NCBI GenBank assembly: GCA_027459505.1
Contig: DAIDIE010000004.1
Span: forward strand, 1 to 64,000
DNA: 64,000 bases
Reading direction: 5' to 3'
Source: Acidobacteriota bacterium
Lineage (GTDB): Bacteria; Acidobacteriota; Terriglobia; Terriglobales; SCQP01
Position numbers and translations under genes: made by a program. Of the stretch, positions 12,001 to 17,341 are shown piece by piece. The notes under the pieces were generated by a model. It saw only the letters and a program-made list of their open reading frames with translations. It made no database searches and was not told the DNA's origin. The first letter of the stretch is position 1. Every line of letters begins with the position of its first letter.

Positions 12001-13975
12001 TCTGCTCTTCCAGATCCTGCAGGTTGGCCGTCAGCGTCTGCGGCTGTCCTGCGGCGATAAACGTTGCCCCGCTTGGCCGTAGCTGCGTGTTGTCGGGAGC
12101 GATCTGCACGCTCGCGCTGGTCTGCGCCGCCTGGTCGCCGCTGTCCCCCGCGAAGCTGATGCCCATCGTCAGGCTGCTGACCGGCGCGCTCACCAACGGC
12201 ACAAAACTGGTCTCTGCCTCGCCGTTGCCGTCGGTCTCCGCGCTCTGCGTCCGCCCCTGCAGAGTGAACGCGATCGTGCGCCCCGCCAGCGGGTTCCCCA
12301 ACGGATCGGTCAACAATGCCGCCGCTTTGATGCTGTCGCTCAGCTCCGCGCTCTGCGTCCCCACATAAACCAGTTGCGTTCCCACCGCCGCGGCCGCCGG
12401 CAGCGGACACGCCGCAGCGCTCGTCCAACTTAGCGCCACGCTGCTGGAGGCCATCGCCCCGCCCGAAGCGTTGCTCACCTGCGCTTCCAGCCGATCCACT
12501 CCAGCGCCGTTACCGGCATAACTGAATGCCGCCGCGCCGCTCGCCCCTGTCGCCTGCTCCCACGCCAGTCCCTGGTCCGGCCCCGTACTCACCGCCAGGT
12601 TCACTGCAACGTTGCCCAGCGGCTGCCCATCCGCATCCGTCACCGTTGCCGTCAACCCCACGCTGTCTCCCGCTGGCGCTCCACCGCTCACCGCGTTCAA
12701 CGTCACCGCCCCCGCCGGGCGCTCTATACCCACCGTCCCAATCGGCCGCCACTGCAACGACTCATTCCCGCGGCAGCTCAGGTCAAAACCCCCCGTGTCC
12801 AGTACGTGAGCCGTGTCCTGAAATGTGTTCGCCTGCCCCGCGATGGTAATCGTGACGCTTGGGATCCGCGTCTCGCCGGCGGCCAATGTTTGCCCGCAGC
12901 CCACGATGGGAGAGTTGCTGGTGTCGAAATTACCGTCCGCTGTCTGCGTCAGGATGACCGAACCGTTCGCCGGCACGCTAAAGCCGCCCCACAGTTGAAA
13001 CACCGGGCCCGGCCGCCCCAGGTCCACCGTTACCTGATCCACACGGATCGCGCTCCCGCTGGTGTTATCCAGCCGGATCGCGCCCGCATCGAAGTGACTG
13101 CCCCCACCAAGAAACACCACGTTCGGCGCGCCCTGCCATGGCGCGGGATAATTTCCGCTCGCGCTGGAGTTATCCGCGAAACCCACCGAAACCGCCAGCC
13201 CCGTGCTGCCCGCTCCTCCGCCGGAGGCATCCTGCCACCCCATCATCCCCGCATTGCCGCTCCATCCAGCCCGTGGCCCCGCCACTGCCACGCCCGCATC
13301 ATCGTTGTTCAACACCGGTGACCGGACAGCTTGAATGGGATTAATAGCCGGAAGCGTTGCTGGAGCATGGAACGGGATGATTCCAGAGACGTCTGCCGGA
13401 ACCCTCGCCAAAAAGTCGCCCGGGATCTCACCTGCCCTCCAGCTAGCGTCAAGCCCCGCGCCCATCCCAGGCTCAACCCTCTGCCCGGCAGACTGATAAG
13501 CAAACTCCCCACCTGCCCGGCTGGCCGCATGCCGAGACGGCTGATAAACCGGCCGGAAAAAATCCGGCGTCGCCTCGTCGCGCCCGGAAAACTCACTCTC
13601 ATTTCCCGCCCAATGCGGCTGAAGCGGCATCGCCTTCCGCTCCCGGAGCAAAGAAACAGCGCCACTGCCGCCGGCATTCAGGCCACCCATGCGGGGGCCC
13701 CTCACGGCGCCCCTGCTGCCGGCCTCTGTCCGCACTGCCTGACGCCGTGCTGGAGCCGTCATCTTCGCCGGGCTGAACCCACCGGCGCGAGTCATGTTCG
13801 CAGCGCTCGCCGCCGCAAACGCTAGCACGCTGCTCAACACCAACCCCTGCGCCAGCAGCAGCGCCAGACAGGCGCGCACCTCCCGCCCCCATCGTCCGGC
13901 GGTGAGCATCGTCACTAAGTAGGCCGCTTTCCGCCCAGACAAGCGCTTGCGTACACTTTTCCCAATACGTGCCAC
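1..13975 (-). CDS. Giant secreted multi-domain Ig/PKD-repeat protein with RHS-type C-terminal module (3' end outside window)
   Basis: One reading frame stays open from 13975 to the left edge; I checked frame continuity near 12000, 7115, 2494 and 4. The GTG at 13975 follows GGAG by 6 nt and gives a basic, extended export signal; ATG 13909 is the alternative but has no SD. Domains in order: unknown N-terminal region; invasin/Big_1-like Ig domains (about 12750-11820); an unknown domain (11815-11370); tandem ~126-residue repeats (11370-8330); K319/PKD-like domains with PPVVSAGADQ and GTYVLxL signatures (8010-7730, 6460-5890, 4240-3970, 2700-2140, 1545-470); two PA14-like domains (7380-6780, 3660-3040); an IgGFc-binding-like domain (5885-4545); and a CBM-like jelly roll (2080-1545). 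The last codons contain a VAGLPISVIRRYD segment followed by GDFGVGWR, typical of the start of RHS/YD-repeat proteins. Probably a surface or secreted adhesin/effector; the function is inferred. Confidence 0.85.
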   Translation of the reverse strand, partial: MARIGKSVRKRLSGRKAAYLVTMLTAGRWGREVRACLALLLAQGLVLSSVLAFAAASAANMTRAGGFSPAKMTAPARRQAVRTEAGSRGAVRGPRMGGLNAGGSGAVSLLRERKAMPLQPHWAGNESEFSGRDEATPDFFRPVYQPSRHAASRAGGEFAYQSAGQRVEPGMGAGLDASWRAGEIPGDFLARVPADVSGIIPFHAPATLPAINPIQAVRSPVLNNDDAGVAVAGPRAGWSGNAGMMGWQDASGGGAGSTGLAVSVGFADNSSASGNYPAPWQGAPNVVFLGGGSHFDAGAIRLDNTSGSAIRVDQVTVDLGRPGPVFQLWGGFSVPANGSVILTQTADGNFDTSNSPIVGCGQTLAAGETRIPSVTITIAGQANTFQDTAHVLDTGGFDLSCRGNESLQWRPIGTVGIERPAGAVTLNAVSGGAPAGDSVGLTATVTDADGQPLGNVAVNLAVSTGPDQGLAWEQATGASGAAAFSYAGNGAGVDRLEAQVSNASGGAMASSSVALSWTSAAACPLPAAAAVGTQLVYVGTQSAELSDSIKAAALLTDPLGNPLAGRTIAFTLQGRTQSAETDGNGEAETSFVPLVSAPVSSLTMGISFAGDSGDQAAQTSASVQIAPDNTQLRPSGATFIAAGQPQTLTANLQDLEEQTPLANETVTYTVAGVQASGISDAQGNVRATLTLPAGTATGETQLTISFAGDSNHAPATLKQAVEVFTPTGFVIWGGNAGGLQRGARVNFWGAQWASQVSGGDFQANASFKGYADSSSFALCQAAVASNGGSVVPGCWSAKPGNSFPPAAVPQTIGVLVATAIRKGGSGIYGNVAALALVQVASSPRYSNNPGHPGYGTIVDVIAQGASIFPPAPQVSVTQSQPATVAPGESYNVDFNIANAAGGPQAVDVSLSALFDDVAPASFSQNLAALDAGASATLQSQEAAPGVSERQGGESNNDYLTRLAGLDERLYTSQSETSFSDASGAPYDALTAESASRLTLPVLNLSLSGIACANPSSSVPYQVAIENIGSAAGLNAPLALTFPDGSSRTLTLTSIASGAMFQNTLSWSTPSLSAPGAGESTAQYLARLAAADGQQWEASATLGWQDAPGNLYGTLQKTFSTVTEHLPIVVVSPSAPAAVEPGVAAKLNFTLQNTGGGNALGVTMSVQNPDATQTATKAVAISAGQSAFASTVWTAPAVAGIGAGEDATNYINRLLGINGSSLNFAYSTQWLDAAGNNYGPTHDTVRTSEVLPVVETTLGAPAGALPGTTLALPFGFSNAGGAAALQVGAVGSNPDGSPLSSGLVASLAPGASANAQTDWTLAAPAGPGAHETSAQYLARLQGLSGAPLAFTAATTWADGQGNNYGPVTTVAQSEEQLPVVTTAIGAPAGALPGTAMAVAAAFANEGSAAAEQVQAVGSNPDGSAFNRKLAALAAGGTGSVPGNWTVPVAAAPGAGESAAQYLARLQSLSGSNLLFRAATTWSDAAGNVYGPVAAQGQSQEQLPVVNPVGEAPASVLPGAALGLKVNLSNSGSAAALRLQVAGSNPDGSAFTVPGLAELAAGSNEAANSSWVLPVAAPPAAEETGGQYLTRLLALNDSDLASSYQLSWEDANGNVYGPVAGTVSSREQLPVVETTLGAPAGALPGTTLALPFGFSNAGGAAALQVGAVGSNPDGSPLSSGLVASMAPGASANAQTSWTLAAPAGPGAHETSAQYLARLQALSGAPLAFTAATTWADGQGNNYGPVTTVAQSAEQLPVLNPSAQLPAAALPGSVVALNITYNNSGSATAQTVEVKGSNPDGSGYDLAKLASVSAGSSASAQESWTLPVVAPPAATETAAQYLARLQALDNSRLNFTWNQSWTDAQTNTYGPVQGSASLSEQLPVLNAVLSGPQMVQAGSSLALTLAISNSGHAATSAIGASVQGAGMAAENMAIAAPVLAPGTSSGGSVTLTVPAGTAAGAWTATAWVSWKDAEGNSYGPAPATWTVQVQRPNQPPVVSAGAAQTATLAGAPPAATVNLLGSAVDDGLPNGTLVIGWSVVSAPQVNGASAVVSFANAAAAATTATFTAAGTYVLQLSAFDGQYTSTAQTTVTVQPEPLSNDTLTLTPGLAGPDVPGSVQKLTATLRDEQQQPVAGVVVQFTVSGANAGQGSATTGADGTAAFTYTGKNVGSDQVEAVAGGVLTSAAAEVGWQNSRGDIETTTVTGQFYQGDGGNAFDLAPGRTPVFTEEFPDIDFNDSSSWSGVDVQTVPLTDVVRDVNYVMSGVLPAVGQDTNGNRVQVGAGALTSVQAVFTGMLVVRQAGSYSFHVEVGTGGNMGGGGFILGVGATAAGQQPTVAAGGEPWINAPADGLSYRERLAVVAAVNAEVPNSNNEATVEFPAPGLYPYEIDYAAAAPSQWLEFGDNSGLIIPAGSLALSPATVALGSTVNDAVPVTVTALNALGQPEADLGVTLSVTGAETHQLQAMTDAQGVATFSYEESQPGTVTLQANGVIDGMPTVSNTVTFPWTPVNQPPTVSAGAEQVVDWVPATAGSSSGVLSGTVSDDGLPAGDTLTQSWSQVSGPVGASIASPAALTTRVWFSAPGVYVFKLTATDGQLTSWAETTVEVVPLAPGVFVYAGPDQTLPDNLTTTLAGRVSANGFGSAPVSTLWSQVSGPGAAQFQDATRAATQVSFTAPGTYVLQLAAAVNGQAQASDVAISVEPGKVQCVVGSGGEDFWTAFSDIEASFEGWVPTFPLTTQLFITGSSPASGTVTIPALGFTQGFTVTPGQQTTVTVPNASIDQANDAVEPLGIHIVADHTISVDGMQHQADQTDGFQALPTEALGTDYRLITYDRHDPNDGAYGSDDPDGASGFTVLATRNGTVVTITPTIQFANDFNGDGPVLHAAGVPFTVSLNEGDVYQISQEHSYQSDFAGTEVSSNYPVAVWSSAREASALGSNHAVEQLPPLSAWGTRYVAMPMFKGQDGAEDEITVLAASANTHLIINGAPVTVLAAGGYYGAQVKQPLDIESDRPVMVAEFSPGEDAPSWPWVDDSGFDMLIIPPVSAAAGEGTWGTPAADIESKYVFQSYANVIVPSSGAAATSLDGVLLDANSFSPIGDGDYAGATIPLALGAHRLNAPSGALVIPFGAGSVNVDPDTALPNYSYAGPQCFDEGRVAAQLTLTPMSQAQATGAQACVAATARDLNGAAIPGLSIGFQITGANADSGSVTTGVDGSAQICYTGQQGGADMLTAAAAGASATATLSWQSGQNQPPFVSAGADATIPIAEPTLTLNGIALDDGLPSGTLNIQWSQDSGPAPVSFSNASQPVTRVTFPQVGTYVLRLTASDTQLSSSSTVTVTVVPWFGGVSLRVSQPQTLNVAGGKQSVTAVLTGPFGSRLASQPVTFTVTGVNSTSGVETTGQDGMATFVYNGAAAGVDSISVVSSPQLGSVSAPPFQVNWVQPAQGLTLTPVTAQFSAAPPDRQLLNPSDPTQWQPTAFTQLLPDLEFNPPSGSLSNVPAGIAGGLSAFLTGNDGTYQGSILVEGDDGNGVLQTPGQAALTNYQVAYTGAFVVAAAGHYVVRALEATNAYFGIGNGAVVVPNLEDESALPSTLTLARQLPIVASNNYYSKNPSELWVDVQFPAPGVYPYELDLGVLASSPQLAGSAAFVNYLNNNTPVPPLVALTLSPGMPQSLALGQQQTITAKLVGADGQPMSGVSLALNQIAGVGSADASQPMWLATTDATGTAVFQVTSPQTGSQVWQASANVYGMTQVSNEVFLDWTPGTPQRPQVSAGANQTIQLPTSTLVLEGSASEPGLPASALTLAWTQISGPAGAVFATPGQAVSSVSFTAAGTYVLQLSADDSQYTSTAQVTITVLPHAAPVVSAGASQAIILPSNTVTLQGSASESGLPAGSSLTLSWSEVSGPAAVSFSAPSAASTQASFSQAGTYVLQLSASDGQMSGSARVTVTVFPAGTPAGPQVETGPAPAMAMNANLLVNGGAEAAASNGAISGWTLRSGSNWTLASLSAIAGGQQPGLPLPQEGSQYFWAGGSPSTELTQDIDLSGYAAAIATGGQKFEFSGFLRVGADQPQDSGAIKLEFLDSNQNLLGGDLVQTANVAAIAASWAGFDHTLTAPAGTALIRVHLIATQNHSGTSNDVYFDDLAVRALGAIAGELQGAVADATSTATLTSNWSNISGPAAADFGNAAAPQSSVLVTQSGSYTVQLAASDGSQSNAAQLVIPVGVADEPPVVNAGAAQTVDQTQSASLLGQASSPSGATLTLAWTQESFTAAPGYPSSGVATLSAANAAQTQASFSQPGTYLLLLTASDGQYTTRSETSVSVSPQQVSPQPPVVSAGADQQAILPNDNFTLQGSVSDPALPAGAALSSIWTEVSGPVLASIATPTSAVTAVTCPAAGTYVFQLTASNGQLVSSASTQIVVHAAPVVSVGPDQQIVYPATATLSGTVSNMPADGTVLWSQVSGPGAATIAQPAALTTSVSFPSLGTYVLELTGGDAQSSASAQVTIAVASVPPSPPQVNLTSPLDGGEVTSAIQVQGTVETSTDSAKWTIDYTTDTDPAPGQGQSWTPLGGGSISGPDTAAQAVAAQLDPSLMLNGQILLRLSATDALGQNQQQIIAVNLTRNLKVGVFSLAFNDLTVPVAGLPISVIRRYDTRDKGQGDFGVGWR
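8335..10975 (-). repeat. Seven tandem ~377-bp units (about 126 residues each) inside the giant gene
   Basis: The motif EQLPV recurs at about 10975, 10600, 10225, 9848, 9470, 9093, 8715 and 8335, a period of about 377 bp. Each unit reads roughly as LPGxxLxL, then SNPDGS, then YLARLQAL, then NxYGPV, then EQLPV, resembling CARDB-like beta-sandwich repeats. The unit around 8758-9100 and the one around 9888-10230 are nearly identical at the DNA level and lie exactly three units apart, whereas neighbouring units are much more diverged. Confidence 0.85.
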
Positions 13976-14284
13976 TGGAAGCTCCGTCCTAAGTCGCACG
14001 TAGCTGTACACTCCCGCGCCCAACGCGAAACTTAAGGGTGAATTAAGGCTCTAACACCTTAGCCGCTGCGCAACAGCGTGTCAATAAGTAAACTCCGACT
14101 CACATCGACAGCTCCCGATCCTCTTAGCCCCGCACGCTTACACGCGCCAGTCCTCCCTCTCCCCACGCATCGGCCGCCTCTCACCCCGCCGCAAACCGCG
14201 ACAACTTCGGCGCCGTCCTGCCCACCCAGGGGTTCCCTCCATAGTCACGCCTGGCAAATGCTTCTCCAGGCCAGCTTGCCTTAC

Positions 14285-14397
14285 GAGCCAGGGCCGAGTC
14301 GAACTGCTTTCGAGTTCGAAATCGCAGGCCGAAGTCGTAGCGAACGTCCGGGGTTGCCGTTTAGGTCCCGCACCGCTGGCGACGCCCGAGTTCGTCA
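14285..14397 (+). repeat. Dispersed intergenic repeat, copy 1 (part A)
   Basis: Shares with 16200-16302 the ordered blocks ACGAGCC, TTTCGAG, AAATCGCA, CCGAAGT and GCCGTTTAGGTCC. The associated tail block, GAATAAAAGCGGCC, is at 14577-14609 here, displaced by about 180 bp that contain two hairpins. Confidence 0.65.
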
Positions 14398-14426
14398 CCA
14401 GGCGAGGCGTTGGGACGGAGAAGAGT

Positions 14427-14453
14427 GCGGCTTTTCTCAACAAGAAAAGCCGC
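14427..14453. other. Perfect 11-bp hairpin
   Basis: GCGGCTTTTCT, loop CAACA, AGAAAAGCCGC. There is no T-tract directly after it, so a simple terminator role is uncertain. It lies between the two halves of the dispersed repeat. Confidence 0.7.
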
Positions 14454-14525
14454 CTGCCTCTCGACTGCAAACGCGCCGTTGTGGGACGAACTCGGGCTAG
14501 TAAAGCGCCACCACCATCCGTGAGC

Positions 14526-14574
14526 TTCGGCCCCCACCCCGAGCAGCGCGGCGCGGCTTGGGGTGGGGGCCGAA
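14526..14574. repeat. 15-bp perfect inverted repeat, 19-nt loop
   Basis: The arms 14526-14540 (TTCGGCCCCCACCCC) and 14560-14574 are exact reverse complements. This could form a very stable RNA hairpin or be the end structure of a small mobile or REP-like element. No ORF overlaps it convincingly. Confidence 0.7.
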
Positions 14575-14576
14575 CA

Positions 14577-14609
14577 CCGAAGCGGGTGGAATAAAAGCGG
14601 CCGTGCCGC
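14577..14609 (+). repeat. Dispersed repeat, copy 1 tail (part B)
   Basis: CGAAGCGGGTGGAATAAAAG followed by CGGCCGTGCC matches 16342-16376 with few differences. It supports the view that copies 1 and 2 are the same two-part element. Confidence 0.6.
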
Positions 14610-14998
14610 TCCAAACAAAACGTCAGAAGAGCCGCGCACGCTCGATGCCTCATCCCCCTCACACTCAAAGCGACGCTCTCTTACCATCCCCAGGAAACAA
14701 GCAGCGCACCGGAGCAAAGCAGTCATCCGCCGCCCGCCACTCCAACTCCCGAATCCCAGTCCCCTTCCGTCCCCTATCCCTGGCCCCTCAATCCCAACCC
14801 CTGTAACAATTCCGTAACAGCAATATCACAATCTTGAAACCAGTTCCCCAACCCCACCCCCTCATCTAACCCTCCAGGCACAGTTATCGATAAAACCGCT
14901 GAGGCCATCCACGACGCCCGTTCTCATCCACGCCCTGCGGACAACTGACAACCGGCAACCGACAACTCAACCGATAACCGGCCACAAGGAGTCAATCA

Positions 14999-15997
14999 AT
15001 GGAAGCCACACTCAACCCCGCCGCCATCCTGGCGGCCTTTTCCACCGGGGCGCGGAGGTCTCCTCAGGAGCCACCTCCGTTTGTTCCCTCCGACCTGCAA
15101 CAGCGCTTCATGGCCGCTCTCGAGGCCGATGAGGGGCGCAGCCCGCTCGATACCGTCCTCGAACGCTGCGGCGTGTTGAAAGTCACCTTCTTCCGCTGGG
15201 AGCACTGCCCCCACTTCCAGTACGCCATGGCCAAATACGCCGCGGATGCCGTCTACGGCCTGGCCCCCATCTTGTTATTGAAAACCGTTGGCGACGCCTC
15301 CCAGGGTGATGCCGCCGCGCAGCGCATCATCCGCTCCATGGCCGCCGGTTCCGGCGCCAAATATATGAAGAGCATGCTCGATAAACTGCGCGACGCGGCT
15401 ATTGCCGCCAAACACACCGCGCCAACCGCGGAAAAGCATCTCGAGTTGGAAGCTGGGGACCGCGAGGAGCAGCAATTCCGCGACCAGCAGGCCCGGGAAG
15501 CCCGTCTCGACGCCATCCGGGAACAGGCCGAGCGCGAAGCCCAGGAGGTCTTCGAAATTGCCTTCGCGAAAGCAATGGCCATTCGGCAAACCGCTGCGGC
15601 CACCGCCGCCAAGGCCGATCCGGATCAAGCCGCGGCCATTGAAGCCATGGCATTCGAGATGACCGAGGAACTCAAGCACGCGGCAATCGAAGAGTCCGCC
15701 AACATCAAGCAAGCCGCGGGTGACCAGACAGCACAAACGGCAAGCGCGGCAAAGGCAGCAAACGGCGAATTGTCGCCGGCCAGCCAGCCCACCGGTCAGG
15801 CCCAGCAAGCAGCCGCCACGGCCAACGGCGCCACTGCGAATGGGACCGCCAGTGTCGAGCCGGTCCCGGCCGCCTCCGCAGAGGCGACCTCCGGTCCACG
15901 GCCAACAGCGGCCGGCCAGGCGCAAGCCCCCGCCGGGCCGCGGCCCGCAGCCGCTGACGCCTGTCCCGCTTCCGCAGCCTCAAAACTGCACGAATGA
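14999..15997 (+). CDS. Hypothetical protein with HTH-like N-terminus and Ala-rich tail
   Basis: 332 aa. The ATG follows AGGAG by 8 nt. Residues about 35-85 (LQQRFMAALEADEG, then GVLKVTFFRWEHCPHF) resemble the helix-turn-helix of transposase- or terminase-small-subunit-like proteins (phBC6A51 type), suggesting DNA binding. Residues about 150-235 are a charged, probably coiled-coil helix. The last ~90 residues are low-complexity Ala/Gln/Pro. The gene stands alone between two copies of the dispersed repeat, and no phage or transposase neighbours are seen. The family assignment is tentative; a nucleoid- or element-associated protein is an alternative. Confidence 0.65.
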   Translation: MEATLNPAAILAAFSTGARRSPQEPPPFVPSDLQQRFMAALEADEGRSPLDTVLERCGVLKVTFFRWEHCPHFQYAMAKYAADAVYGLAPILLLKTVGDASQGDAAAQRIIRSMAAGSGAKYMKSMLDKLRDAAIAAKHTAPTAEKHLELEAGDREEQQFRDQQAREARLDAIREQAEREAQEVFEIAFAKAMAIRQTAAATAAKADPDQAAAIEAMAFEMTEELKHAAIEESANIKQAAGDQTAQTASAAKAANGELSPASQPTGQAQQAAATANGATANGTASVEPVPAASAEATSGPRPTAAGQAQAPAGPRPAAADACPASAASKLHE

Positions 15998-16197
15998 GAC
16001 AGTGCGCGCGCCGCAAAGCGCACCCACCATGGGAGGAAACTCCCCGCGACTCTAGCTTTTCGAGGTGAAACGCCGTCCAGATTCAAAAACACCGTGTCTC
16101 ATCCCCCCCTCCCCAAACGGGTGGGAGCGTAAAAAGTACGCTTCACGGGAAACCGCTTAACAAAATCCCGCGCGCCCAAGGTGTGCCCAGACCTCAC

Positions 16198-16376
16198 GAG
16201 CCTGCGCCGAGGCGAACTGATTTCGAGCCCGGAAATCGCAAACCGAAGTGAAAGCAAAAGGTCCGGAACTGCCGTTTAGGTCCCCAACCGCCGGTGACTA
16301 GCGAAGCGCGGCTACTATTTTTGGCCGGATGGCGCCCTTGGATCGAAGCGGGGGGAATAAAAGCGGCCGGGCCGTG
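16198..16376 (+). repeat. Dispersed intergenic repeat, copy 2 (parts A and B together)
   Basis: Part A (16198-16302) and part B (16342-16376) correspond to the copy 1 blocks but are only about 40 bp apart. The copy sits between the stop of 14999-15997 and the stop of the minus-strand gene at 16381, so it is purely intergenic. The rest of 15998-16197 shows no gene. Confidence 0.65.
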
Positions 16377-16380
16377 CTGC

Positions 16381-17166
16381 CTACTCCAGCCCCGGCGCCC
16401 TCGTTCCCGGTGCGGGATGCGAATTCTTCGGCGGCAGAAACACCCACGTCGAGGCCGGAATAGAAGCATTGGGGAGAAAGGTAGTGACGAAGTCGGAATA
16501 GGTGGTGCTCCCCGCCCCGCCGCTGCCGTTGATGGTGGCTTCCACCTTGAGCGGCACCTGGTATTGGCTGGAGATCCACAGCCGCAGCCGGTTGTTCTGC
16601 AGTTCCCCGGGCGCGGCGTTCGGATCGATCGTCACCTCGACGAGCTGACACGGATAACTGCGGCCGCCCACCTTAAGGGCCTCGCTCCCCACAAGCCGTG
16701 CCGAGCGCATCACATTGGGCAGGTTGGCGTCGCTGAGCTGGCGCGACAGGCCGGGAAAGGCGCTGTTAAACAGCCCCGCCGGCGGCAGCGCTGACTGCCG
16801 CGCATAGGTGCGGCTCGCATCGCGATAGACCCAGGTGCCAGAGCCGTCGGAGACCAGTGTCATGCCGTGCATCATCGACTTCACCTCCACCCGGATCAGG
16901 TGAGGCCGCTTGATCCAGGTCTTGAGGTATTCGTGCGTGGTCTCCTTGTATTTCGGGGTGACGACGGTCTGGTCCACCTGGTGAGAGACCTCGAACTGCG
17001 CCAGCGTCTGCACCGCGCGCGCCTGTTCGATAATCAGCCGTTTCGCCAGAGCCTGGCCGCTGAGCCCATGCCGCGGCTTTGCGGAGGGCTTGGCCACGGC
17101 GAAAGAGGGATTTGCGCTGGCGGCCAGCAGTGCTGCCGCCCAGAGGGCCGTTGTGGAAATACGCAT
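16381..17166 (-). CDS. LolA/RseB-like periplasmic lipoprotein-carrier fold protein
   Basis: 261 aa from the ATG at 17166 (MRISTTALWAAALLAASANP), chosen because a classical signal peptide begins there rather than at the in-frame ATG 12 codons upstream. The body (VTPKYKETTHEYLKTWIKRP, then LIRVEVKSMMHGM, then SYPCQLVEVTID, then LRLWISSQYQVPLKVE) follows the half-barrel pattern of LolA-like/DUF2092 proteins: repeated strands, a substrate-coating segment and a late ISSQYQVPLKVE block. Probably periplasmic, binding lipid or a hydrophobic ligand; the exact role is unknown. A distant relative lies at 61463-62347. Confidence 0.65.
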   Translation of the reverse strand: MRISTTALWAAALLAASANPSFAVAKPSAKPRHGLSGQALAKRLIIEQARAVQTLAQFEVSHQVDQTVVTPKYKETTHEYLKTWIKRPHLIRVEVKSMMHGMTLVSDGSGTWVYRDASRTYARQSALPPAGLFNSAFPGLSRQLSDANLPNVMRSARLVGSEALKVGGRSYPCQLVEVTIDPNAAPGELQNNRLRLWISSQYQVPLKVEATINGSGGAGSTTYSDFVTTFLPNASIPASTWVFLPPKNSHPAPGTRAPGLE

Positions 17167-17288
17167 GTGTCTTATTAAAAGCCGCCCGCTTCCGCGGGGC
17201 AAACTTCAGCTAACCTTAGCAGATTCCAGACGCGTTGCAAGCTGGAAAAACGCAGCAAATACGAACGTGGGAAATACCCTTTCATGGC

Positions 17289-17326
17289 AACGCGGCCGGC
17301 GCGGGCAATCCCCCGCCGGCCGCGTT
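17289..17326. terminator. Hairpin downstream of chitinase
   Basis: 13-bp perfect stem (AACGCGGCCGGCG and its complement) 16 bp beyond the chitinase stop. The T-run is on the plus-strand side, so for the minus-strand gene it is a hairpin with a weak T-tract. Confidence 0.6.
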
Positions 17327-17341
17327 TTCATCCCGGCCCGG

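Larger units (their letters stand above)
13976..14998. other. 1-kb intergenic region with dispersed repeat and strong hairpins
   Basis: No credible gene. It holds a copy of a dispersed repeat (about 14285-14397, plus a detached tail 14577-14609), an 11-bp perfect hairpin (14427-14453) and a 15-bp perfect inverted repeat (14526-14574). It also contains the upstream region of the divergent giant gene (-) and of the gene at 14999 (+). AT-richer DNA at about 14800-14900 is a likely promoter area for 14999; no exact -10/-35 is claimed. Confidence 0.6.

Noticed and set aside
14138..14726. Overlapping open frames in the 13976-14998 intergenic region
   Set aside because: They cross the dispersed repeat and hairpins, have no SD and encode no recognisable protein.
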